In this document: in pieces, positions 46,006-55,423 of the stretch | Layout: every line of letters starts with the position of its first letter | Numbering within the stretch: the first letter of the stretch is position 1 | Source: Hyphomonadaceae bacterium | Lineage (GTDB): Bacteria > Pseudomonadota > Alphaproteobacteria > Caulobacterales > Aquidulcibacteraceae | Assembly (NCBI GenBank): GCA_021731815.1 | Contig: JAKFWO010000036.1 | Location: 24,341 to 88,340 of the forward strand | Direction of reading: 5' to 3' | DNA length: 64,000 nucleotides | Translations under genes and position numbers: made by a program | Notes under the pieces: generated by a model | Databases searched by the model: none | The model's input: the letters and a program-made list of their open reading frames with translations, nothing else | Told to the model about the DNA's origin: nothing

Positions 46006-47273
46006 TGGCAGCTCCCGCCCGTGAGAGCGATCGTCGCGCGACCCTGCAGGCAATCTTCCGGGCGGGTATCGCTGCGGTGCAACCGAAAACCTGCGTGCCC
46101 CCCTTTCTGCCCGGGGAACGGCCACAGGGCCGCAATGTGGTTCTGGCGCTTGGCAAGGCTGCCGGACAGATGGCGAAGGTCGCGGTCGATCGCCTGCATA
46201 TCGATGAGGCTTTGATCATCACCCGCCACGGCCATATGCCGCCGGGCTGGACGCCGCCCGCCCAGGTCCGGGTGATCGAGGCGGGACATCCAAATCCCGA
46301 TGCCGCAAGTCTGCTGGCCGGGGAGGCCGCGAAAAGCCTCGCGACATCGCTGGGAAAGGGCGACCGGCTGCTCGCACTCATTTCCGGGGGCGGTTCGGCG
46401 TTGATGGTCGCACCGGCCAGGGGCATCAGCTTTGCAGACAAGCAATCCGTCAATCGTGCCATGCTTGCCTCGGGCGCGCCGATTGCTGCGATGAATCGCG
46501 TGCGGGCCGCGATGTCGCTGGTGAAAGGCGGGCGGCTGGCCGATCTGGCTTTTCCCGCCGAAATCATCACTTGCGTAATCTCCGACGTGCCGGGTGACGA
46601 TCCGGCCTTTGTGGCGTCCGGGCCGACCTGCGCGATGACAGAGGGCGAGAGCGCGCTGGAAATAGTGACGATATATGGCATTGCGATATCAGCAGAGATC
46701 GCGCGCGCTTTGGCCAGCCATCGCCCGTCCTCAGGCGCATTCGGGCGCACGATGGTGGTTGCGAAAGCTGCGGACGCCCTTCGCGCGATGGCCGAAAGCG
46801 CGGCGGCTGCGGGCTATGATCCGGTCATTCTGGGGGATCATCTGGAAGGCGAAGCCGGGCACATGGCCCGTGAGCATGCGCGGCTCGCCATCGAATGTCT
46901 CGCCAATAACCATCGGGCCGCCATCATTTCCGGAGGCGAATCCTCGGTCGCTCTGGTGCCGGGCGGCGGCAAGGGTGGGCGCAATCTCACTTTTGCCCTG
47001 ACGCTGGCACTCGAACTCGATGGGGCCGAAGGGATTAGCGCTTTGGCCGCCGACAGCGATGGAATTGACGGTACGAGCGAGGCGGCGGGCACCATGGTCG
47101 TTCCCTCAACACTCGCCCGGGCGAAGGCATCAGGGATGGACCCGCGCAAAAGCCTGTCCGATCAGGACAGCTCTGAATTTTTTGCACGATTGGGGGATGC
47201 CGTGGTGACCGGGCCGACTGGCACCAATGTGAATGATCTGCGGGTGATCCTGGTGGATCCCGTCAGAGCCTGA
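46005..47273 (+). CDS. Glycerate kinase, type 2 (GckA/TtuD, MOFRL)
   Basis: 422 residues. LALGKAAGQMAKVAVDRL, LALISGGGSALMVAPARGIS and SDVPGDDPAFVASGPTC are in the N-terminal DUF4147 domain. GGGKGGRNLTFALTLALELD and AADSDGIDGTSEAAG form the C-terminal MOFRL domain. It phosphorylates D-glycerate to 2-phosphoglycerate. Its coupling to exuT suggests that some uronate carbon passes through glycerate (for instance after oxidation to an aldarate), but no aldarate pathway gene is in view. Confidence 0.9.
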   Translation: MAAPARESDRRATLQAIFRAGIAAVQPKTCVPPFLPGERPQGRNVVLALGKAAGQMAKVAVDRLHIDEALIITRHGHMPPGWTPPAQVRVIEAGHPNPDAASLLAGEAAKSLATSLGKGDRLLALISGGGSALMVAPARGISFADKQSVNRAMLASGAPIAAMNRVRAAMSLVKGGRLADLAFPAEIITCVISDVPGDDPAFVASGPTCAMTEGESALEIVTIYGIAISAEIARALASHRPSSGAFGRTMVVAKAADALRAMAESAAAAGYDPVILGDHLEGEAGHMAREHARLAIECLANNHRAAIISGGESSVALVPGGGKGGRNLTFALTLALELDGAEGISALAADSDGIDGTSEAAGTMVVPSTLARAKASGMDPRKSLSDQDSSEFFARLGDAVVTGPTGTNVNDLRVILVDPVRA

Positions 47274-47375
47274 ACCGGGCAAACTGCCCCGTTCCCGGTA
47301 TCAACAATATTGCTGCATCCATGACTTGGCGGCTGGCAATACTTGCCGGCCGCCACGGGAATACGGAAACCGGCC

Positions 47376-50204
47376 TCAAAAGCTCGCCACGAACCCGAAT
47401 TGCAGGGTGCGACCGAAACGGTCATTGCGCAGGAACAGCGACCCGCTCGCATCCCCGCGGAACACGCTGGATTCACGTTCATTGGCCAGATTGATGCCAT
47501 CGACGAAGAACTGGAAGTTCGGCGTGATATTGTAGCGCACCGAGACATCATAGCTCGCGAAATAGCGGTTGAATTCGTCAGCGAACGCGTCTTCCGCATC
47601 CACAGCGAGCAATTGCCCGCCACGGTAATTCGCGGCCACCCGCACCAGCACCTTGTCGGTTTCATATCCGATGGAGGCATTGGCGATGATGTTGGATTGC
47701 TCGGGCAGCCGGAAAGACTCGCCATCGCGGATCAGTGGGGAGCTGGTTTCGCTGTCCACCAGCGTCAAATTGCCGGTGGTGAACAAATTACGGAACGGCC
47801 CGGGCAGCAAATCCCTGAAGAAATAGCTGTAGGAGATCTCGAGGCCCAGCAGGCGCCCGCGTTCGCCATTGATGGTGGTATCAACGAAAGTTATCGGCAG
47901 GCCAGTGACAGGATCAGTGATTGCCAGGCCGAGAGAAGCGAACGCTTCGGGCGTATCGGCCGAGACGTCGACAAATGTATCCTTGAGGCGCTTGTAAAAG
48001 GCCGCGAAAGTCAGGTTGAAGTTCTCGCCGGGATACCAGCCGAAGTTGAAATCCACCTGGTCAGCAGTGAGCGGCTCGAGAAACGGATTGCCGCCGTCGA
48101 GCGTGATGCCACCGCCACCGATCACTACCGGCACGGTCTGCCCACCCAGAGTAGCGTTGAACACTTGCTCGCCGGGCGTTCCACCGGGCGTTTCGAGGTC
48201 GAATCCGAGTGAAACCAGCGGACTGGCGTCGTCGAAAGAGGGGCGCACCTGGGCCCGCGAATAGCTGAGCCGGGTTACGATATCGGGCGTGGCATCCCAA
48301 CGGAAATGCGCTGCCGGGAAGAAATTGGTATAGCGGTTCCGGAAGCTTTCGATTTGCGAGGTGGACAATGGCTCCAGCAGATCACCATCCAGTTCCACCT
48401 CCCGATCCACCGAACCGATTGCGGTGTAGATGGACGATTCCACGCGGAAGCCAAGGATGAGCTGGAGCGAATTGGTCAGCTCGAAATCGCTCAGGAAATA
48501 GCCGGCAATCGAATCTTCCGAGACATCGAAATTGACGGGGGTTCCGTCGGGCTGAATGCCGGAGGCGGTAGCCAGGTTTTGCAGAAAATCGCGCGTGAAG
48601 CCGAGCTCGGGCACGACAAAGCCTTCGGCCAGCCCGCCACCCGGATTCAGCCGCGAATTGGGGCTGAACAACGGCGCGTCCGCAAGGCTTGTCGGGAAGA
48701 GCCCTGCCTGGGCCTCGAGCGCGTCATCTTCGAGGCTGTTCTCGCCGCGGACGAAGGCGCGATCGCGGAATCGCTGTTTCCAGCCGATCTTGAAACGCGC
48801 CGACGCGCCGAACAATGTCGTCGCGCGCTCCAGATCAACATTATAGGAGAAGATTTCATCCGTGCGGTTTTCGTTGATGATCAGGAGTTCGTCGAATTCG
48901 AAATCATCGAGGCCCGGGCGGAAATTGAAGTCGATATTCGCGAGCCCGGCCCGAAAGCCGCCGCCGCCATTGAGATCGCCCCGGCCCAGCACGGTGAAGC
49001 CGCCATTTTCGGTGAGCGTGTCGGCCGCGACCACGAGATCGCGGTCACGGAACCGGCCGCGCAGGCCCGGTGTGAGCGTGAAACGGTTGCGGGAGTAATC
49101 AACTGCATAGCCCAGCTTCCAGCCTTCGCCCAAACTATTCAGGCCATCAAAATGCAGGGCATAGGTGGTTTCAATACGGGGCTGAAAGAAAATCTGGCGA
49201 TCGATATCGACATCGCTGAACGTCCCGAAACGCGGGCCGACGGACAGGGTTTCGCCCGGGCTCGCATCACCGATCTCGACTTCCTGCTGAACGCGGACAT
49301 CGTCATCGTTCAGGCGCCCTACCAGTACCGAAAAGTTCCAGTCATGCTGATCGGCGATCTGGTAATCCAGGCTGAAGGTCCCCCCGATGCGGTTGCGCCG
49401 GCCGAGCTCGATACGTTGATCGAGTTCGGTGAGGGTGAGAAAATTGCCGTTTTGGATAATCCCCCCATTGCTGTCAGCCTGAAGCCGGTCGAGCTGGATT
49501 TCTCTCTGGAAATAATTGAAGGCTGCGGCCACCCCCAATTCTCCCGGGCCGAACTGGCGGCGATGGGTGAAATCGGCGGTCACTTTGGGTCGAACATCTT
49601 CCGCCAATACGGTGAGCGTCCCCTGGGCAAGGATGCGGCCTGTATAGCGTCCGCCACGATCAAAGGCCGACAGCGCCCGCAGATCGACCTTGGCCCCGAG
49701 GCTGTCGTGATCCACATCCGGCAACAGGGTCTTGACCACCGTGATCTGGCTCAACAGATCCGAAGGGATCACATCGAGCGCCACCGAGCGGTTGCCATCT
49801 TCCGATGAGCCGAGCTGGGCGTTACTGACGGTGACTTGCGTAAATTCCGGTGCGAGACCGCGTATGGTGATGAAGCGACCCTCGCCTTCGTCGCGGACAA
49901 TGGTGAGGCCCGGGAGTCGCTGCAGCGATTCCGCGACATTCTGATCAGGGAACTGACCAATGTCGTCGGCGGTGATTACCGAGACGATAGCGTCGGAGGC
50001 GCGCTCAATCGCCGCGGACTCGCGCACCTGGCTGCGGACACCGCGCACGATGACGACATCCCCGGCTTCCGCTTCCGGCTGGGCTGGCGGCACTGTTTGC
50101 GCAAAGGCGCCCGGCATCGCGGCAACCAAAGCCAGCGCGCTACAGGCAACGAACCGCAATGCCTTCAATGTCGTGGCATTATTGCCCGCTTCATTCTGTT
50201 TCAT
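47376..50204 (-). CDS. TonB-dependent outer-membrane receptor
   Basis: 942 residues from ATG 50204, where a signal peptide begins (ALRFVACSALALVAAMPGAF) after GGGGAGCG. The plug domain has VITADDIGQFPDQNVAESLQ-RLPGLTI and ITIRGLAPEFTQVTVSNAQL. The beta-barrel ends in Phe (GRTLQFGFVASF), the usual outer-membrane insertion signal. This large TBDR class is common for oligosaccharide uptake in Caulobacterales and Sphingomonadales. Two candidate operators lie about 145 and 225 bp upstream. It probably imports the uronate-containing oligosaccharide. Confidence 0.92.
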   Translation of the reverse strand: MKQNEAGNNATTLKALRFVACSALALVAAMPGAFAQTVPPAQPEAEAGDVVIVRGVRSQVRESAAIERASDAIVSVITADDIGQFPDQNVAESLQRLPGLTIVRDEGEGRFITIRGLAPEFTQVTVSNAQLGSSEDGNRSVALDVIPSDLLSQITVVKTLLPDVDHDSLGAKVDLRALSAFDRGGRYTGRILAQGTLTVLAEDVRPKVTADFTHRRQFGPGELGVAAAFNYFQREIQLDRLQADSNGGIIQNGNFLTLTELDQRIELGRRNRIGGTFSLDYQIADQHDWNFSVLVGRLNDDDVRVQQEVEIGDASPGETLSVGPRFGTFSDVDIDRQIFFQPRIETTYALHFDGLNSLGEGWKLGYAVDYSRNRFTLTPGLRGRFRDRDLVVAADTLTENGGFTVLGRGDLNGGGGFRAGLANIDFNFRPGLDDFEFDELLIINENRTDEIFSYNVDLERATTLFGASARFKIGWKQRFRDRAFVRGENSLEDDALEAQAGLFPTSLADAPLFSPNSRLNPGGGLAEGFVVPELGFTRDFLQNLATASGIQPDGTPVNFDVSEDSIAGYFLSDFELTNSLQLILGFRVESSIYTAIGSVDREVELDGDLLEPLSTSQIESFRNRYTNFFPAAHFRWDATPDIVTRLSYSRAQVRPSFDDASPLVSLGFDLETPGGTPGEQVFNATLGGQTVPVVIGGGGITLDGGNPFLEPLTADQVDFNFGWYPGENFNLTFAAFYKRLKDTFVDVSADTPEAFASLGLAITDPVTGLPITFVDTTINGERGRLLGLEISYSYFFRDLLPGPFRNLFTTGNLTLVDSETSSPLIRDGESFRLPEQSNIIANASIGYETDKVLVRVAANYRGGQLLAVDAEDAFADEFNRYFASYDVSVRYNITPNFQFFVDGINLANERESSVFRGDASGSLFLRNDRFGRTLQFGFVASF

Positions 50205-50347
50205 GGTCCGCGCTCCCCGATGATTTTTTCCCACGTGAGGAAATCCCTGGACCCGACGGAATGTGACCGCGCGCCCAAATTCCCTCCGGCTCGATCCTCC
50301 GCTTGTGCCGGCGGATTCAGATCGCGCCGGCAAGGTATCTGACCAAA

Positions 50348-50441
50348 TTGGTTTGTCCAGTGGGAAACGCTGCTTTAACGAAAAGCGTTGCTTTTTCGCC
50401 ACGGGTTTCTGATTTTTTGGCTTGCAGCATTGGTTTGACCA
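50348..50441. promoter_or_regulatory. Two candidate GntR/FadR-type operators
   Basis: TTGGTTTGTCCA at 50348-50359 and TTGGTTTGACCA at 50430-50441 share ten of the first eleven bases and both fit TTGGT-N4-CCA. They are 82 bp apart, about eight helical turns, upstream of the TonB receptor gene. Confidence 0.5.
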
Positions 50442-50576
50442 CTATTTGCAAGCACTACGCGCGCACCGGTCCGGATCGGGTTGCGGGCAGAAGAGGTCGC
50501 CATCCTGGCGAAACCGCATTGGTCGTATGAGCGATGTAAGAAGGCACCGCCACCGCCAGCTTGTGTCCTGCAACTT

Positions 50577-50715
50577 CTGGCACCCCGCGCCGCTGGCACC
50601 CCGCGCCGCTGGCACCCCGCGCCGCCGGCACCCCGCGCCGCTGGCACCCCGCGCCGCCGGCACCCCGCGCCGCCGGCACCCCGCGCCGTCGGTGCCCCGC
50701 GCCGTCGGTGCCCCG
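50577..50715. repeat. 16-bp GC-rich tandem repeat, about 8.7 copies
   Basis: The unit CTGGCACCCCGCGCCG is repeated eight times from 50577 to 50704, with a partial ninth copy. The last two copies read TCGGTGCCCCG. GGCACC in early copies can pair with GGTGCC in the last two, so the transcript could fold on itself. Confidence 0.92.
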
Positions 50716-50847
50716 ATCCTGGGGATCCTGAGACTCACGCTGTTGTTGCCGGGGCAGAAACGGTCAGGCTCCGGTTTTCAATGTCCATCTTTTCCCTTTA
50801 CATCTTTTCCTTGCGTGATTGTGGTGGAATGCATTGACAGCACGGGT

Positions 50848-50859
50848 TTGGTCCGGCAC
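50848..50859. promoter_or_regulatory. Weak operator-like site before the GntR gene
   Basis: TTGGTCCGGCAC keeps the left half of the motif seen at 36284 and 50430 but not the right half. It lies 24 bp before the regulator start, where autoregulation would be expected. Confidence 0.3.
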
Positions 50860-50882
50860 CTTTCCGGTATCATATATTACCA

Positions 50883-51650
50883 ATGATGCAGGCAAACGCG
50901 ATGGCTCACAAGCGTCTTTACGAACGCGTCGCCGAAATATTGGCCGAGCAGATCCTCCGCGGCGATTATCGCATCGATGAGCGCATGCCCTCCGAGCGCG
51001 AGCTGGCGGAGCAATATGGCGTCAGCCGTCCCACCATTCGCGAGGCGATGATCGCGCTGGAAGTGGACGGGCTGGTCGAGGTGTGCACCGGGTCGGGCGT
51101 CTATGTGCGCGCGCTGACACGCCGGCATGGCAAGGCCGCGCCCATGGATATTGGTCCGTTCGAATTGCTGGAGGCGCGTGCGCTTGTCGAGGGAGAGGCC
51201 GCGGCGCTCGCGGCTGCGCAGATCACGGATCCGCTGCTGGATGCGCTCGAGGCGCTGGTGCGCGAAATGGAGGCTGAAAACGCGCGCGATGTTGTGATGT
51301 CGGAAGATGCCGATCGCCGCTTTCACCTGACCATTGCCGAGGCGACCAATAATTCCGCGATGTTGCATGTGGTCACAGAGCTTTGGGACGCGCGTTCCCG
51401 TTCCCTCCAGTCCGTCGCCTTTCTTCAAAAAGTACGCGCAGAGGGCATCAAGCCGCGTATCGATGAGCATGCCGCCATCCTCTCGGCATTGCGCCGGCGC
51501 GATCCGGCCGCCGCCCGGACCGCCATGCGCGCGCATTTACATGGGGTGGCCGACATGGTGTTCGCCGCCACCGAGGCCGAGGCAGTGGAGCGCGCCAGGG
51601 CCGAGGCTGCGGACAAACGCCGCCGTTTCCGTGTCGACAGCGTGGCCTGA
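50883..51650 (+). CDS. GntR-family (FadR/FCD subfamily) regulator, UxuR/ExuR-like
   Basis: 255 residues. The N-terminal winged helix (about 10-75) contains RMPSERELAEQYGVSRPTIR and GLVEVCTGSGVYV. The C-terminal FCD domain starts with GPFELLEARALVEGEAAALA, close to the GPFELLQAR of E. coli UxuR, and continues DRRFHLTIAEATNNSAM and the metal-binding His residues in IDEHAAIL and MRAHLHGV. It probably represses the uronate genes and releases DNA on binding a pathway intermediate such as fructuronate. ATG 50883 has no clear ribosome site; ATG 50901 is possible. Confidence 0.88.
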   Translation: MMQANAMAHKRLYERVAEILAEQILRGDYRIDERMPSERELAEQYGVSRPTIREAMIALEVDGLVEVCTGSGVYVRALTRRHGKAAPMDIGPFELLEARALVEGEAAALAAAQITDPLLDALEALVREMEAENARDVVMSEDADRRFHLTIAEATNNSAMLHVVTELWDARSRSLQSVAFLQKVRAEGIKPRIDEHAAILSALRRRDPAAARTAMRAHLHGVADMVFAATEAEAVERARAEAADKRRRFRVDSVA

Positions 51651-51666
51651 CGGTCCCGCTCGGCGC

Positions 51667-52413
51667 TCAGCTTTTCGAGGTCTGCCCGAACAGCACTTTG
51701 CGGGCCTGTTTGCCGGCTTCCGTGTCGTCGGCGAGGCTGCCTTGCTGGCGCAATTCCTTGCCGGCCGCAAAGCCCGCCTGGACCGCCGGACGCTCCCCCA
51801 TCGCAGCAAACCAGCGCTGGACATCGGGAAAATCCTCCAGAGTCTGCCCCTGATTGGCATAAGGGACCACCCATGGCCAGATCGCCATATCGGCGATGGA
51901 ATAGGAACCTGCCACCCAATCGCGGCCGGCCAATTGCCGGTCGAGCACGCCGTACAGGCGGTTGACCTCGCTGGTATAGCGCTTGACCCCATATTCCAGC
52001 TTGACAGGGTCGGGTTCGATCATTGGTGCATATTGGCGGAAATGATGCGTTTGGCCAGCCATCGGGCCGAGACCGCCCATTTGCCAGAACAGCCATTGAT
52101 CGATGGCTACGGCCTCGCGCGGGCCGGATCCGTAGAACTTCCCGGTCTTGCGGGCCAGATATTGCAATATGGCTCCCGATTCGAAGATCGACAGCGGCGC
52201 ATTGTCAGGGCCCGCATGATCTACCAGCGCCGGCATCCGGTTATTGGGGCTGATTGCAAGGAATTCCGGGGCGAATTGCTCCCCCTTGCCGATATTGACC
52301 GGCTTGAGCGTGTAGGGCAGGCCCATTTCCTCGAGCGCGATGGTGACCTTCCATCCATTGGGCGTTGGCCAATAATAGAGGTCAAGGCTCGGGGAGGGGG
52401 TGTTGGCATCCAT
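51667..52413 (-). CDS. Glutathione S-transferase, YfcG/YghU (Nu-class) type
   Basis: 248 residues. WPTPNGWKVTIALEEMGLPY holds the PNG/Lys region and FLAISPNNRMPALVDH the cis-Pro of the thioredoxin domain. LSIFESGAILQYLARKTGKF is the ESxAI glutathione contact. SYSIADMAIWPWV in the helical domain has the conserved Asp. Members of this group often have disulfide-bond oxidoreductase activity. The start at ATG 52413 matches the family; the much longer frame upstream does not. It is convergent with the regulator gene (16 bp between stops). Confidence 0.9.
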   Translation of the reverse strand: MDANTPSPSLDLYYWPTPNGWKVTIALEEMGLPYTLKPVNIGKGEQFAPEFLAISPNNRMPALVDHAGPDNAPLSIFESGAILQYLARKTGKFYGSGPREAVAIDQWLFWQMGGLGPMAGQTHHFRQYAPMIEPDPVKLEYGVKRYTSEVNRLYGVLDRQLAGRDWVAGSYSIADMAIWPWVVPYANQGQTLEDFPDVQRWFAAMGERPAVQAGFAAGKELRQQGSLADDTEAGKQARKVLFGQTSKS

Positions 52414-52550
52414 GGGAGGTGACCTTTGATGACGGGCAGCATGAAGCCGCTCAATATCGGCGCGCGCAGGCTGTTCTGCTATGGGTGGCGGGAGACTGGC
52501 AGATCGGGCCGGGCGCGTCCATCCCGCGAATGTATCGGGGGAGTGCAGCA

Positions 52551-53405
52551 ATGAAACGGAGAGCGGAGGCCCCGACGCAAAACTGGCGGCAGCTGCGCGG
52601 GCTGGCACTGGCGGCGGATCCGGATCGCGCTTTGGCCGCAGGATTTGCACCGCGCGAAGCCGCATCCCTTCTTTGGGCGGTGATCCTGTTCGAGGCGGAA
52701 TTGCGCCGTGCCATCGAGCGGGTTCCTGCCCCGTTTGCCGGGGCCATACGCCTCCAATGGCGGCGCGAATGGGTCGATTCCTGTTGCCAAACGGGCGAGG
52801 ATGCCGACACCCGGGTCGATGCGTATGCACCGCCGGATCTGGCCGCGCTTTCGGCATTGTTTGCGCGCGAACCGGCGGGCAGATCCGCCGCACTCGCCCT
52901 GATCGCGTGGCACGAGGACCGGCTCGATCCGATTCTCTTTTCCGATGAAATGACATTTTTGACCCAGATGCGGTATCTGGCCGGTCAGCGGATGCGTCTG
53001 TGCGCAGCCGCGCTCAATCATTCGGCCTGGCAGCCGGGAAGCGGGCTCCTTGACCTGGCGACTGCCGGCGTGGCCCTGGAATGGCTTCGGTGGGCCCGCC
53101 GGCCCTTGTGGCCGGGCTTCGGAACTTCAAGGGGATTGACAGAGACCGGGGCGGGTGTTTTGCGCCCGATCAGTGACATTGAGAGACTGGCACTGGTCCT
53201 TGGTGCAGAATGGAAGCGTGCGCGAACAGGGCTCGACCATGCTGCCATTCCGGTGGCCGTGCTGCCAGCACTGGCTTCTCTGGCGCTTGACGGATGCCAG
53301 GCACGTTTTCGGGCGCGGGAACGCGGAACAAGCGTCGTCGCACATCCTTTCCCGCTGCGGAGCCGGCTTGCGATCCTGCGGGTAATGATGCTCGGGCGCG
53401 TTTGA
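52551..53405 (+). CDS. Squalene/phytoene synthase-like protein (NDUFAF6 type), divergent
   Basis: 284 residues. LALAADPDRALAAGFAPREA, LFEAELRRAIERVPAPFAGA and IRLQWRREWVD follow the alphaproteobacterial pattern (ALYAFNxExARVRExV, IRLQWWRDAL) of short squalene/phytoene-synthase fold proteins related to NDUFAF6, a complex I assembly factor. The Asp-rich prenyl-PP motifs of true synthases are not evident (the second region reads IAWHEDRLDPI), so enzymatic function is doubtful. ATG 52551 is preceded by GGGGAG. The match is weak and the call is tentative. Confidence 0.55.
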   Translation: MKRRAEAPTQNWRQLRGLALAADPDRALAAGFAPREAASLLWAVILFEAELRRAIERVPAPFAGAIRLQWRREWVDSCCQTGEDADTRVDAYAPPDLAALSALFAREPAGRSAALALIAWHEDRLDPILFSDEMTFLTQMRYLAGQRMRLCAAALNHSAWQPGSGLLDLATAGVALEWLRWARRPLWPGFGTSRGLTETGAGVLRPISDIERLALVLGAEWKRARTGLDHAAIPVAVLPALASLALDGCQARFRARERGTSVVAHPFPLRSRLAILRVMMLGRV

Positions 53406-53536
53406 TGTCCCGTGCAGGTGGCCTTGATTAAGCAGATCTTCAGCGACATGGGGTAAGAGGACTTTCGGGTATCCTTGCAGGTTGAAGCGATGTGCCTCGA
53501 GCATTTTCAAAGAACGCCAAGCCTAACTTCGGATTA

Positions 53537-53612
53537 GAAAATGCTCAGAATCAATAATCTGGAGCGCGTTCGGGCGAAAAACCGGACTCCACTTTATTCT
53601 GAACGCGCTCCG
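53537..53612. repeat. Dispersed palindromic repeat, copy 1
   Basis: A 76-bp element with an 11-bp perfect inverted repeat, GGAGCGCGTTC at 53561 and GAACGCGCTCC at 53601, separated by 29 bp containing AAAACCGG and TCCACTTT. A second copy with co-varying arms lies at 58483-58558. It sits about 60 bp upstream of the histidine kinase gene. Confidence 0.8.
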
Positions 53613-53671
53613 GCCCGAACCCACCCGATCGGAAGCACGATTGTTCGTGCGTACTATGCCACAGAGATGCC

Positions 53672-55252
53672 ATGAAGCGGTTCCGGCTTTTCAAAACTCT
53701 GGGCGGAAAAATTATCGGCCTCGTCATTGGCGTTTCGTCGATTTCTTTGGCGATTGCCTGTGCGTGGTTTCTGATTGTCGATCTTCGGCGCCAAAGTGAC
53801 GAGCTCAAACTCGCCAAGGCCAGCATCGCTGAATTGATGGCCCGGACGGTGGCTGGACCGGTCGTGTTCCGTGATTCTGATGCGGTCACCGACAGCCTGA
53901 CCGTGTTTTCGGCCACATCCGATGTTCTGGCGGCGATCGTGGCGACCGATGACGGTGTGCTGGCCAGTTTTCGCAACCAGCGCTTCAAAAAGTCGCTGAC
54001 CATCGATTACGGCAGTGTCATCACGGGCAACCGCATCGTCGATCTCGGGGATTCCATAGTGGTGGTGATCACCCCGATCCGGGTCGAACCTGATCTCGTG
54101 GGTGAATTGCACCTGTTTTATTCGACCCGTGGGTTGCACGAAAAGCGCGCGGGATTTCTGCTGGTTGCCGCGCAGATATTTGCGGCGGCGATTTTCGCGT
54201 CCCTGCTGGCGGCGGCGCATCTTCACCGGGGGGTGACTGCTCCGATCGCGCGGCTGAGCGATGCAATGAGTCTGATCCGCCAGCAGAAGGATTACAGCCA
54301 GCGCGTGCCAGGCGGTAGCTCGGGCGACGAGATTGGTGCCCTCATCCAAAGCTTTAATGCCATGCTGTCGGAAATCCGGCAGCGCGATGCCCATCTCGAA
54401 AAAGCCGTCGCCGAACTGGTGATCGCGCGTGACGCCGCCGAGGAAGCCAGCGTCGCAAAAACCCTGTTCCTCGCCAATATGAGCCATGAATTGCGCACCC
54501 CGCTCAATGCGGTCATCGGCTATTCGGAAATCCTGATCGAGGAAAATCAGGCGATCATGTCCAAAGACGGACTTGATGATCTCGAGCGTATTCGATCTGC
54601 AGGACAGCATTTGCTGCAATTGATCAATGAAGTGCTCGATCTTTCGAAGATCGATGCCGGGCGGATGCAGCTCGATTTGCATCCGGTCGATGCCGAGGCG
54701 CTGGTCCATCAATGCTTCGATCATGTCAGACCGGCAGCCGGGCAAAACGGCAATCGCCTGCGGGTGGAAGTTGTAGATGGGCCGATCAGCTTGCGCACCG
54801 ATCCTCTGAGACTACGCCAATGCGTGCTGAATCTGTTGAGCAATGCGGTCAAATTCACCACAGACGGGGATGTCTCGGTTTTGGTCCGGCGGAACCCGGA
54901 CCAGCCGGACCTCGTTTCCTTCGCCGTGCGCGACACCGGCATCGGGATTTCGCCTGAGCAATTGGCGAGCCTGTTCCAGCCTTTTGTTCAAGGCGATGCT
55001 GAGACGACGCGCAAATATGGTGGAACGGGCCTCGGCCTTGCGATTACGCGGCGTTTTGCGCAATTGCTGGGGGGAGAGGTGGCCGTCGACAGCGAAGCCG
55101 GACGGGGCTCTGAATTCGTGCTGACCATCCGCTCTCATCCCCAACCGGCTGAGGCGGCCTTGTTCAAGGACGATGATTTTTCCGACACCGGTACCGAGCC
55201 GCCATTGTTTCGCGAGGATGATGCCGAAGACTGGCAGGAAAATGCCGCCTGA
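53672..55252 (+). CDS. Membrane sensor histidine kinase (CHASE8-like, HAMP, HisKA, HATPase)
   Basis: 526 residues. TM1 lies at about 12-36. A periplasmic domain of roughly 120 residues with [18 protein letters not shown] and [14 protein letters not shown] resembles CHASE8. TM2 is at about 159-181, followed by HAMP ([20 protein letters not shown]) and HisKA with His272 in [20 protein letters not shown]. The ATPase boxes are [28 protein letters not shown] and GGTGLGLAI. No response regulator is adjacent, so it is an orphan here. The acidic C-terminal tail (about 35 residues) is not a receiver domain. Confidence 0.92.
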   Translation: MKRFRLFKTLGGKIIGLVIGVSSISLAIACAWFLIVDLRRQSDELKLAKASIAELMARTVAGPVVFRDSDAVTDSLTVFSATSDVLAAIVATDDGVLASFRNQRFKKSLTIDYGSVITGNRIVDLGDSIVVVITPIRVEPDLVGELHLFYSTRGLHEKRAGFLLVAAQIFAAAIFASLLAAAHLHRGVTAPIARLSDAMSLIRQQKDYSQRVPGGSSGDEIGALIQSFNAMLSEIRQRDAHLEKAVAELVIARDAAEEASVAKTLFLANMSHELRTPLNAVIGYSEILIEENQAIMSKDGLDDLERIRSAGQHLLQLINEVLDLSKIDAGRMQLDLHPVDAEALVHQCFDHVRPAAGQNGNRLRVEVVDGPISLRTDPLRLRQCVLNLLSNAVKFTTDGDVSVLVRRNPDQPDLVSFAVRDTGIGISPEQLASLFQPFVQGDAETTRKYGGTGLGLAITRRFAQLLGGEVAVDSEAGRGSEFVLTIRSHPQPAEAALFKDDDFSDTGTEPPLFREDDAEDWQENAA

Positions 55253-55348
55253 CCAGCGGTGATTTCCACCGGCATGGCCGAACGATACCGGGCAGCGCAG
55301 GACCATGACCAGGGTGTCGGGATCATCGGATATGAATCCGGCGGCCAA

Positions 55349-55423
55349 TGGTGGGCGCGACAGGGATTGAACCTGTGACCCCTTCGGTGTGAACGAAGTG
55401 CTCTCCCGCTGAGCTACGCGCCC
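55349..55423 (-). tRNA. tRNA-Val (anticodon CAC), CCA encoded
   Basis: Reading the minus strand: acceptor GGGCGCG with CGCGCCC, D arm GCTC-AGCGGGA-GAGC, anticodon stem CTTCG/CGAAG around TTCACAC (anticodon CAC), T arm ACAGG-TTCAATC-CCTGT, and a genomic CCA at 55349-55351. Confidence 0.96.

Larger units (their letters stand above)
50205..50882. other. Divergent intergenic region, TonB receptor / GntR regulator
   Basis: 678 bp with no supported gene. It holds the receptor's leader, candidate operators at 50348-50359 and 50430-50441, a 16-bp GC-rich tandem repeat at 50577-50715, and a weaker operator-like site at 50848-50859 just before the regulator gene. Open frames within the repeat are artefacts of its periodicity. 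Confidence 0.7.

Noticed and set aside
48306..49808. 500-codon plus-strand frame
   Set aside because: Antisense of the TonB receptor; no recognisable domain or ribosome site.
50577..50715. CRISPR array
   Set aside because: Repeats are contiguous 16-mers with no unique spacers and no cas genes.
24695..51650. Bacteroidetes-type SusC/SusD polysaccharide locus
   Set aside because: There is a TonB receptor but no SusD-like lipoprotein, and the regulator is GntR type; this is the proteobacterial arrangement.
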